Of a DNA stretch of 32,698 nucleotides, positions 8,128 to 20,100 are shown piece by piece. The translations under genes were made by a program, and so were the position numbers. How positions within the stretch are numbered: position 1 is the first letter of the stretch; each line of letters starts with the position of its first letter. The stretch is taken from positions 1 through 32,698 of the forward strand of contig CAIPUQ010000596.1 in the NCBI GenBank assembly GCA_903868295.1, read 5' to 3'. A model generated the notes under the pieces. That model had not been told where the DNA came from. It ran no database searches and saw only the letters and a program-made list of their open reading frames with translations. The stretch comes from an uncultured Roseiflexaceae bacterium. Its GTDB lineage: Bacteria > Chloroflexota > Chloroflexia > Chloroflexales > Roseiflexaceae.

Positions 8128-11100
8128 TTATTTCTCTCGTGACGTCGCACTGTTCGAATCCAGGGTGAGTATGTGGGGTGTGTAGACCCGGCTCGGCATT
8201 GTTGCAGTCGTCAGAATACCGGTGTAGCTATTGGATCCTGTGCTATTTTGCACTGTGATGCGATAGCGATACCTCCGACCGGGCATCAGTCCCTCGAGTT
8301 GCATGACTCTCGTGCTCGGATTTTGGGCCGCTTCGAACGTCGCGGTGTAGGTAGTGAGCGACGTATGCAGATTGACGAGCATCTGGGTGCTGTTGAGTGC
8401 AACCTGCGTTGCGCCACTACAACACGCATCGCTCAACTGATGCGAGCCCCAGACAATCAGTTCACCGGCCTTGGTGATCGCCGCACTCGCGTTCGCATTG
8501 GCAAAGACGGCAATGACATTCACTGCAGTAGACGGTATCGTTGTCTGGCCCGCCGTGTTGTCACCCCAAGCAATGACCGTGCCGGATTGGGTAAGCGCGA
8601 GGGTATGTGCGGTACCGACTGCAATCTGCGTGATGTTCGCAGTCGCACTGTTTGGGACGGATGCTTGATTGGCAGTGTTTTTGCCCCATGCGACAACTCC
8701 GCCATTTGCCGTCAGACCGACACTAAATCCATCTCCCGCACCAATTTGCGTCAAGTGATATTGGGCTTCCGGCGGGATTGTTGATTCGCCGTTACTGCTA
8801 TTCCCCCAGGTCACTGTTTTGCCAGAACGAAGCACTGCCAGGTAGTGGTTCTTGCCAGCTGCAATCTGGGTCGCAGCTCCATCGAGCACCACGCCACTGA
8901 CAGAACCAGAACTGTAGGCTGTAATGACCCCCGTTGAAGATAACGTCAAAAGCTTCCCTGAGTCATCGAGAGCGATTTGCTTGACATTCGTAATCGAGCT
9001 GGGCAGAACTAGGGTAGAGGTGTTCCCGGTGTTCCAGTTCATCAACGTTCCGCTCGGCAAGAGTCCAACCGCTGCACCATCGTTCATCTCGAGCTGTGTG
9101 AATCGTTGATTCTGCGCCGCTGCTGGGATTGATGCCGCCAACGCATCTGCGCTGCCATCTGCTTTACGAAGCAGCAATGTCGTCGTACTGAGGGGAACCG
9201 TTACATCCGAATCTATGGAGAATTGTGCTTCAATCGAGCTAACATCTTTGCCTGTGTCGAGATTGAATTCGAGAGCCGTTGTCCCTACTGTTTGACTAAA
9301 TCCTTGTGTAATGCGTGAGAGAGTAGGCGCGGTCATCGCTGGGACCTGCATTGTATATGCGGCGGATGTCTGCCTGTTGCCGGCTTGATCTGTGGCACTC
9401 AACACCACAGAATAGGAGCCCGTTGGCATATCACTTGCGGTGAAGGGCATGCTCCACGTGTAGGTATTTGCTGCTCTGCCGTGTATAAAGCGCAATCGTC
9501 CGGCCTCGGGGCTCGGCGTCATACTCGGGACAATGGTCACAGTCTTGATGAGTGAGGTCCGAGAATAGATGTCTGCACGCATGCTGGTGATGAGCGAGCC
9601 ATCCGCCACGGTGCCATCGAACACTTGCGTGTTTTGTCCGGGGAGTATCTGTGTGGCGAGCTGGTTGACAACAAGCGATGGTGCAACCGTATCGACATTG
9701 AGGAAGAAGGTACGGTACGGAGAGCGCAAGCCGCCTTGGTCTTGTCCGTAGGCAATGAACTCGTGCCGTTCGTTGTCGATATTGCTCAAACCTTCTGCAG
9801 AGATCTGCCAGTTAGCGCCCGACATCGGGTTTTGTGTCACGCTGGTGAAATTGAGCTTGACTGAAGTTATCGTACTGTTGGTATCATCTGCTACACGATC
9901 GCACGCCAAGAGTGTCCATATACCGGCAACCGACTCCCCGCTCACCGCACTCAGCGCCTGATCAGGTCTTGTTGCGGTAAGCGGACCGTTGATGAGCGTT
10001 GTGCTCGGCAACTCTGTCGTCCCCTTGGATGCATTATCCGAAAAGCGTACGCGCAAGTTATTCATCTGACTGCGTGCCGAGGACAGTAATGGAACAATGA
10101 TGCCAGACGGGGACAAGAGCATCATGTTCAATTGATCTGTACGGCTCGAGGTGGCAGTTACATCAACCGTCAACGTGCTCACCCGCATGTTGTAAGCGGC
10201 CTGACTATCCAAAGGAATACTGGTGTACTCCGCCAAGTCTAGTGTCGAACATGGTTGCGCATCAACCAGGGTGCTGGTGGTGTTCTCGACTGCATTGACT
10301 GCTACGGTAGCGGGATAGCTCGGTGCGGCAATACTGCATGTTCTGTTTGTTTGGTTACAGATTTGCATCAGTGCAACAGAATCCGGGTCCTCCAACGTCC
10401 CCGAGAATTTCGAAGCAGCGCCGTAGAGTCCCGCGTTCACCATATTTTGCGTCGCAGCATCGAACGCAAAACTAGGTGCAAAGTAATTCGGAATGACATA
10501 GAACCAGGAGCTCCACGTACCGACTTGGTTATAGCGATCGATACCACGGACCCGATACGCAATCATTTCTTTGGGTGCAGGGCTCACAAATCGACAGTTC
10601 CATTGCCCTGCGACAACTGCTCCACAATTCTGGAGCGTCCCTCCGAGTGGGGTTGAACTTGGCACAACATTCCAGCTCGGATTATAGACAATCCGGACAT
10701 CTACCGACGAGTGCTGGACCTGCACTTGTGACGCAGAATCGTCACTACTCTTGCCGCTCAACGCAGTCACGGTGGTTCCATTGGTCCGCGTGCTTTGTTC
10801 CGCAGTCGGAATGACTTCAATCGGAGCCGAACTATCGACTCGGACTGCTGCATTGAGCCATTCGAGGGTGCGACTGTTCGTTATGCCGGCAGCTGATCCG
10901 GTATCGGTCAGGCGAATTTCGATTTTGGCGAAATTCTTGGTGATTTCGCGATCGACGCTACTCGGTTGTACTTTGTTCGGATCAATTACTGTGTTGATGA
11001 CAAACGTCCGTGTTGTTCGTGCAGGGATAGACTGTATGGCAAGCACCACATAGTCGCGTTTACCGCTTCCAGGCACTGCATGGTAGTCGTAGATACCGCC

Positions 11101-14100
11101 GTTCACAACACTTACTGGCTGCGTTGCTGCAGAATTCGGATCCGTCAACCATATACCGCCATACGTCTGCACAAGGGCAAACAATGGTTTGGTTGCTACA
11201 CTCGTGTTGTTCTGCAATCTCAGGGTGTAGGCAACCGTTGAATTTGGTCCGACGTTCGCGATTTGCTGCTGTGTGAGTTCATTGGAAAGTCCATCGATCA
11301 ACGACGTCCCGGCGGCTGTGCTGTTTTGGAACATGTTGACGGTTTGACACCAGCCATCATTCGGGATGGCAGCACAGAGCGCACTCGTCTGCGCGATGAT
11401 TTCGCCGATTGCATCAGGATCAGAATTTGCAAACGAATCACCGATGGCACGCTTTGTGATACCTGCTGGTGTGCTGCTCAGCGTCGCACTGAAGGTAGTT
11501 GCATCGGGATTCCCGGTTGCGGTCTTGGCGCAGATTCCGGCATTCAACGCGGGCCATGCATAACCGTTCAACAGCGGTGTCACGAGGATTTTCTGATTGC
11601 CTTGTTCGCTTTGAATCGGATTGGTGGTCGGGAACGTGCTCCATGGCAGGAGAGCGTCCTCGGCAGTTGCAACTGCAACAGCGCCGAAACGAGTACCATT
11701 GGTGTAGCCGACATCGGCCTTATTCAAAACGATATCTGTGTGTTTCGTTTCACCTTCCACGGTGAAGCGGAAGTTCAAGCTACGGTTGGTATCAACCCAC
11801 GCCGTTCCGTCCCAGCGGAGCAACGAAACGCTTTTGCTGTCGTGCACATGCACCACATACTCAGCTCCTTCGATCGTTGACGAACGTTCTCCACGCTGCG
11901 CTGCCAGCAACTGACGTTGGAAGGAGTTGACATACGCGGCAACGGATGTGGTCGCAGCTGGCCTGCCCGCCATATTGACCGGAAGGGTGATGAACGACTC
12001 CCCGAACGTGACACTATGAGTAATTGTGTGCGTATACTCTGCAGGCCGATATGGTTGGATTGTTCCACCAGCCACGGTGTCGAGGTAGACAAAGAGGTCA
12101 CCGTCGATATCCCAGTTTGCACCTTGCCAGTTCAAGCGCAGTGACGTGGCATCCCATGTCATGGCAAACTGCTGTGGCCCCTTTGCCCAGACACGCTCGT
12201 CTTTGCCCAATACGGCACAACCGTTGTTCAAAAATCCACGATAGACCGGCCCGCTCGGATCAATCATCGTATAGTCTGGCGTATTCGGCGCATCGACAAA
12301 GACCGTTGAGAGAGGGGTAAGCGCACTATTCCCCATTTTGTCGGTGAGCCGCATGTTGCCATCGATACGGCTTGCTTCGAGCATTGGTAATGTCACCCGT
12401 GCTCCAACGAGCGGCGGCATCCCAATGGCGTTAGTGGCAGTGTATGCCGTGGTGCCAGCACTGGTTTTCACCGTGTATTCGAGTTGATTGACGCGCACTT
12501 CGGATGCGTCCGTTATCGAGCTCCATGCGACATGCAGGTCTGCACCGGCGGTATTCGAGATGACCGCTCCTTGTGCCAACACAACCGGTTTTGTGGCGAT
12601 TTTGGCGTTGACAGCCAATCCGACTGCAGCCGGTGGCGTGCGATCAAAGAGTACGGACAGTGGGGCAATGGACGTTCGACCTGCACGATCCGAAACAACG
12701 GCGCGGATGGGCAACGCGGTGCCATCGGATGGATGTCGGTTGTAGAGCGCTCGCACCGTGACACCGCTCGCGGTTGTCTTGAGTGTGAATGGAACATCCA
12801 CTTTGCTCAGTGTATTGACGAGCTGAATCGATTCGATTGCAGTCTCATCGGTAATCGCAATGGTAAAGACCAGGAAGTCATTGAGGACACTCTCAGAGCC
12901 AATCACCGTATCTATCAACCGTACCACTGGTGCAGCAAGATCGACCGTAACCGGGAGTGGATTGCTGACCACCGTTTGGGCCCCAGCGGTAAATCTCGCT
13001 TGGAGGACATGTGCGCCAGCAGGAATATCGCGTACAAACGTGGCTTCGGTCGCACGGAGTGTGTCGGTGATGACCACTGCTGCTCCGCTCTGCACCCCAT
13101 TGACCCACAGCGAGACTGATGAGATATCAGCCACAGCCGATTCGGCAGCAACAACGATGGTTTGACGTGTCGTCGTGTAGCTCGTCACCGGATTCACAAT
13201 ACGCACCGAAGATTGTGTCGGCGGATTCGTACCTAATGCGCGTTGGGTAAACGACGCTGGTTGTACCGTGGTGCAGTTTTGTAGCCGGTCACAATTCATC
13301 GCGTTGATTGCGCGGTCAGAGACTGCGTAGCCCGTCAGTTTGGTCTCGGTTGGATTTTGCGCCAGGACAATTACACCCGCCTGATTGGTGACGACGCGCT
13401 TCAGGTTTGCGCTGTCCACTCGCGTGTCTGATTTGAGGATCGGCGTCGCGCCAGTCACATCCATGATTGCCAATCGGCCGAGTGCAGGGACTTCGCTGTC
13501 GACACCCAACAGCATGACATCGCCATTCGGCGTCGTCGTCATGTCTACGACACGGTACGCAGCGAATGCGTCGTTGTGGATTGGGGTCGTGTGCATGTAG
13601 TTCATCGACTCTGCAAGCGTTTCGACGAGGACAGCACTTTGCCCATCAATACGATCGATCAACGGCACGACACGGAGGGTGTTTGGCGAGCTGAGGGCAA
13701 CGCTCTCCGTCACAGGCTCGTCGTCGTCCAAAATCAACAGCCGATTGCGGTCGAGTTTGACCGCTTGAGCGTACCCAGGGGTAATGTAGACACGCTCGTA
13801 GGTAAGCGTACCCGAGGATTCGACGCGCATAATCGAAACACCCGACGCGCCCTGTGCAAGGGCAACAATGTCGTTTTGGGCCGAGATTCCATAACTTGTC
13901 GTGCCGGACAAACTTGAAGCGCCGATTTGGGTGGGCATGCGTGGATTGGTCACACTCACCAGCGTTATCTGTTGTGGAGAAGCGCTGTCCAACAACAACA
14001 CAAATGTATCGTCGTTGCCGTTTGTCGTAATTGCAAAATCCAAGAACTGCAGTGCCGCATCTTGTGGAATACTCAACTCGCCGAGTTTGCTTGGATTGAG

Positions 14101-17100
14101 TGGATCGCGGCTGATATCAAATATCGCCAGAATGGCTTGGGTCGCCGATTTGCTGAGCGCATAGAGCTTGGTATTCGCGGCGTTGACATGGAGTGCCTTC
14201 ACAGAACCGGTCACCACAGCAGTTCCGACTTTTGGTGACGCAGTTTTGTTGATGTCATAGATATCGAGTGCATTGGTATTGCCGACATACGTGTACGACG
14301 TGCCATAATCGAGGGCTAGGGTCGCAGAGACCGTGGCGGTAGTCTGCTGGATGACTTCTGGGATGTCACTCAAGGTACAGGTGCCGGTGAGTCGGGTCTG
14401 GGACTGGATTGTTCCATCAATGACACTCTCACGCGTGCGTGTCCACAGCGACGCTGAACCAGCAGTGACCCGGTTGAGACGCGAACCACAGGGAGTCATC
14501 AGCTGCGCGGGATTGAGATTTCGATCTTCGATGGTAACGGTGTATGCGCCCGTGCTCGACAACGTCTGTTGCATACGTGGTGACAGCGTATCGATGTTAC
14601 CGGTCCACAGGATGTGTTCTCCATACGCTGCTTGGGTATTTTGGTTGTTGTCCGCAGTAAAGCTCTGTACACCGGCAGTGAACTCAACATTGGTCAGCTG
14701 CGGTGCTTCCCAACTGTACCCATCGATACGCGGTGTGAGCGTACTGGTGCGCCATCGCATCGCCTGCATTCGCTGCACATCACTTGTTGACAGCGGTCGC
14801 CGATAGACACGGAGGTCATCAATGGTTCCTACAAAGTTTGTACCAACCACGATTTGCGGCGTCTGCAATACCTGTAGCTCATTGAGTGCGAGGATTCCTA
14901 CGCCGGATTGAACGACACGCACATAGCGACCGCTGGTCTGGGCAGGTACCTCGATGGTGAATCTCCCACGGACAGGATCAGCAAAATCGCCGCTCCATAC
15001 CGCAGCATTCTTGAGTTCAGTCTGCGTAGCCTGTATCGGCATTGCTGCGTTGAGCACATAGACACTATAGTTTCGCAGTGGCAGAGCCAACGAGACTGCG
15101 TTGTGCAGAACAATGCGGTCAAAGGTTTTTGCTGCGCCAAGATCGACTTCGATCATGGGTGATGTCATCGTCGTCGTTGTTGAAGCGAAGTTCGACAAAT
15201 TCCCATCATTCACTTCAGCCGCAGATGTCGTTGGCGCAAGCACTGAAGATGTTTTCTTCGTTGCGACCGCCCCGACAGAAGACAATGCGATATTGGCGTT
15301 GAGCGTACTCGGGAACGCAATTCCACCCACAGCGGTGGCCTGGGTACTCACTTGCGTCCCATCGATGAGCATCCGTGCCTGCGCGCCATCGGATGTTATG
15401 ACAATGTGATGTGTACCAACACTCGGTTGTGTCGACGGTGCAAGCGTGATTCCTGCCATGGTAAATGTCGGTACGCCTGCGTTCAATACCAGCCGGTAGC
15501 GGTAGCCATTCGCCGTTGCATCGACCAAGGTTGCGGTCTGCCCAGCAGTTGCCGTGTTATACCAGAGCGACATGCTCCAGGGGGCGTTGTATGGCGCAAA
15601 GCTTGCACCCTGCATGTCGCGGTGGATGACACTGTCGTTTCCATCGAAGCGCAAAGCGCCGTTGCCTATCAAACCTGGCACCGTTGCCAATGTCGCATCG
15701 GTGCTCATATAGACACTGTCTTGGGGGACATTGGAATCGTCGAGGCTGATGCGTCCCGGCTGAATGCTCAGGTCATCGAATGTTTCGTGGTACACCGTGC
15801 CATAGCCATAGGTGTACTGTGTTTTTTCAAATGCGCTGAGTACTCCGGAGAATACCGCGACATCGTCGACCGACACCCCGACTGCGGCGAGAGAAGAGGC
15901 TGCAGCTGTTTCGCTGAATGCACGTCTACCTGGGGCTCCGAATGTGATACTCGCATCGTTCCAATGACCAGTGAGGGTAAATTGTGTGCTCATACTCTCG
16001 TCAAGGCTGAACGTCAACGTTTCTCCCGTTGCGTTTGCCCAACTGCTGGTCATGATCAAGCTATGCCAGGCAGAATCGTTGATCGGGAATGAGTAAGTAT
16101 CGCGACTGGTGCAGTTCATACGCACGACGACACTTTTGGTCGGTTCATCGTAGCCATACTCGACACACAGTGAATTCGCAGCAGTCGATTGGATGTTGAG
16201 GAATGCTCCAGACGTTGCATTTGGTGCGATTTTGAAGCGCGTCGCAACAGTACGACCAGATGTGGTGGTCGTCGATAGCGTGTACCCAGTCGCAATACCA
16301 TCGGTGCTCTTGGTCAGGGTCAATCCACGCGTCGCATAGCCATCAGTAATGGATGGGCATGTGAGTGGGGCAATGGTTGTCCCCGACGTACAACGACTGC
16401 TGATAACACCGTTGATTGCGTCGATGAGCGGCAGAGATGCAGCATTCATCGGCATGTAGAAGAGTGATTTGTCGGCCAACGTATCGGTATTCGAGAACCC
16501 GTCATCGACGACGGCAAGGCTCGTCTGATGTGTCAACACGCCGCTTCCCAAACCAAGTGACTTTCCGGTGAGATCGTTTGGCGTGAGTGCCATCGAAGAA
16601 ACAATGACATCATCGATATAGCCGCGGAAGAAGTCTTCTTTGTTGGGCAGATCTTTGGTCGATTGCATCGCTCCGATGATGAGGTCAGGCTGAACCACCA
16701 GCGGCGTCTTGGCGACAAACGGCTTGGTGACAGTCGTCATCGTAGTCAACGACGTACCATATTGCAGCGTCGCCGTAGTCCCCGATTCGGAATACAGGAT
16801 GTTGTACCAGGTATTTGGAGTCACCGGTGTGGTCGAGCTCAGCACGACGGTACCACGTGAGGCTGTCAGCTTGTAGGTTTTTCCACTGCGCTCGATACGC
16901 ACACGCAGACGTGGAGCAGTGGCAACACCCGTGCCGACGAGTGTTCCCGTGTCGGTGAATTTGGCGAACATGGCGATGCTGAACGTCCCCTCGAGCACCC
17001 CCGAAACATCATGTATGGTCAGTGCTTGACCGACACTGTCCAGGTTGAATCGCGCGAGCCGGCGGGTAGGGACATCCGTGTCTGTCGCGATGACGGGACA

Positions 17101-20100
17101 GAGGGTACAGTCGATGCTGTAGCGTGCATCAGATCGGCTATCGAACGTTTTTGCTCCGTCTGGTGCTTCGAAGTCTATCCGTGCGCGCAACCCGTTGTTG
17201 AGTGCTGCACGACCATCGTTGATGTCCGACAACCGTCCGGTCATCGCTTGCTTCGCAATGAATGCATCTTGCACATTGGCAGGATCAGGGTACGCAATGG
17301 TGTCGTGTGGTGGCGTATTATCGACTTCGATGAGTGTCGTCGGCGTCGTCAACGCGATGTTCGTCGCCATATTGCCGACTGCGTCGGTGACGTTGGCAAA
17401 AACCTGATAGAACCCTGTGGGGTTTTTGAAGGGCAGTGCCACGTCTACATGCCAGAACCCATCCTTGAAAGTTGCTGGGGTTGGCGCTTCGATGATGCGA
17501 TTGCCGCTAGCATCTCTGACCAGCACTGAGACTTCTGCGACGCCGCTTCCTGCGGTACCTGCGGCATTTGTCAACACGGGGTCTGTTGCAGTCAATTTGA
17601 GCGTGAGGGTACGGAGTGAACTCCCCACTTGTTGCGTGGTGGTGTACGGCGTCACCTGTGTCACTAGTTGTGCGGTACCGGGGGTGGTGTCGACATAGAT
17701 GTTCGATTCACTCACACCTCGATTATTGACACTGTCAAAGGCCTCCATGCGGATTGTGTATTTGCCCTCGACAGGCGTGGTAGCACCGGCCGCAACCCGG
17801 AAGGTTGGACAATAATTCGTCCCTGCGACCGCATCGATACATCCTGGTGCTGCCACTGATGTCGCGACATTGCCCGGGGTAATCGTCGTGAATACCGCAC
17901 GTGCGACGTTTGAAGACACATCGGCCGTCTTGGCGAGGAACTGCATAGGCAAACGCGAAACATAGCGCGGGTTCTCGATTTCGATAGTGGGCGCTTCGGC
18001 ATCGACCGTGAACGTCGCAATCGTCGCTTTGTCCATGACTTGTGATGCTTGTGAGCGCGCGATACGATAGATTTTGCGTCCCACCAGCTGCGCAGGGCTA
18101 AAGGTAATGTCATCGATCGTACCACGATAGAGATTCGTAAGTGCATTGGATGCGACACCACCACCGACGAACAAGCGATTCGTCGTGTTGGTGACAAACA
18201 CCGCTGCTGGGCTGCCAATCAACAGATTTTCACCAGAAGAGGCATTGGCGCCAGCATCGAGTGTGCCGTTTTGGAAGTATTGGAAGCCCTTGGCCCCAAA
18301 CGCGAACGAAACTTGATTCCACCCAGGGGTAAGCGCGCTCGTCGCCGTATAGGTGACGAGACCGAGTCGAATCGTTATCTTGCCGTTGGTTCCAATCTGC
18401 ACCCGGAACGGTGGTGTCGTGTTGGCACCAGATGCGTCACCGTATTCGAGCAAGGTTTGCACACTACCGGTGGTGGTATCGGGTTTGATGAGTAGTTGAA
18501 CGGTACCGCCGGATTTGAGGGTGTCCATGATGGTCTGCGCGTTGGTCACTTCGAGGATGTTCGTGGTTCCATTGAACGACTCTGCCAGGCCCGAGAGACC
18601 CATGGTGCCGCCGGCCGGACATTCCACAGCAACTATGCCGATGCCATCACACGTTGCAGCATACAAAAGGCGTTGAATGCCCGCCCGCCCGGCAATCGAA
18701 TCTGGTAGCGCCATCACATCAACGCCTACCGTCTTGGTCACTCCATCGGTGACCACGGTTTTGTTTGTGGTCAGCACTTCCTCAAAGCGAAGATTCCACG
18801 AAGGGGCATCATCGATCAATGCAAGTTGGTCGCCTTGTGATTTCTTGGGTGAAATGCGTAGTTCATCTAGCTCACCGCTGTAGTTTGATCCATAAATAAT
18901 CGGTGATTCTTGATCGATGTTGCCATAGGCAATCAAATGCTCACGCGTTGCAAACGCTTGACTGTCCCGCTCAGAAGTACGCTGGAGCGCTGCCACCTGT
19001 CCTTGCGTCATATATGCTGGGGTGTAGAACACGTCATCGATATACCCTTGAAAGACTCTCGACTCCATGACGGTAGAGTTGCCGCCGATATCGAGACCCA
19101 TCGCCTTATCGATCATGCTGTCGACTTGATTGGTACTCATGACGATTTCTCGGGTCTGGTCGTTCAGCGTGACGATGATTTTGTTTGGAGCATAGCCGTA
19201 TACATATGTAACCGATACCTTGTTCCATTGCCTATTCGGCACGACCATATCGGTATTGATATCAGCATACCGACCACCTGGTCCATTCACATTGAGATTG
19301 ATAACCAACCGGTTGTTGATAATCCTGAGCAGGAATGCACCCTCACGATTGATGAGCGTCGCGTAATCAATCGATGGTGGAAGTACTGCGCCAAACTGTT
19401 CTCTGTTTGGGTAGTTTGGCCAAAACGACGCTCCTATGGTGAAATTGCTTGCTCCATCGAGATTTGCCGTATTTTCGAACGTCACGGGTTTGAATCCAAG
19501 ACCGAACCCGTACCCGTCATTCCCGGCAATGTACGGCTCACCATAGGCAATACCACCGACGGTAAACGGCTTAAAGATCTTATTCAGCGGCGTGGTAGAA
19601 AAAATCTTGTCTCCGGAGATAACAGTCAGCGGCTGCAGGTAGTTTTGGATGTTTGGTGAGGCATATGATGCTTGACCGCTATTGACGTTGAGGTAACTTG
19701 CACTGCCGTTTACGACAACCGAGATGTGGCTCCAGCTCCCGATTGGCAATGGGCTCAACGATGTCATCGGTGTCGAGGACCAGCAGTATGCATTAAAGCA
19801 GCTGACTGCACGTTCGAACGTGACAAATCCTGCCGCGTTTATGCCTAACCGCATCTTTTGGTTCATCGTGTCTTGACCGATAATCCAGGAGTTGTAGCGG
19901 TTGGGCTTGACCCACAGACTCATGGTATAGCCTGCACCAGTAAATGACGTATTCGAAAGGTACTTGGTATACGTTGCTGCAGTCGTGTTGAGTGCGAGTG
20001 CTTGCGTTCCATCGAAACGCACGGCACGGTCATCACGGCCCGGGATCCCGCTCAACGGACAACTACTCAGACACTGCACACGCAAGCCAGATGTCAAGAC

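Noticed and set aside
5870-9120. Regularly spaced repeats that might suggest a CRISPR array
   Set aside because: Repeats are degenerate, in-frame and encode RCC1 blades (~50 aa period). No identical repeats with unique spacers were seen.
15352-16092. 246-aa plus-strand ORF (and similar plus ORFs at 11263, 12484, 18910, 17011)
   Set aside because: All lie antisense within the giant gene, with Cys/Arg/His-rich shadow-frame composition.
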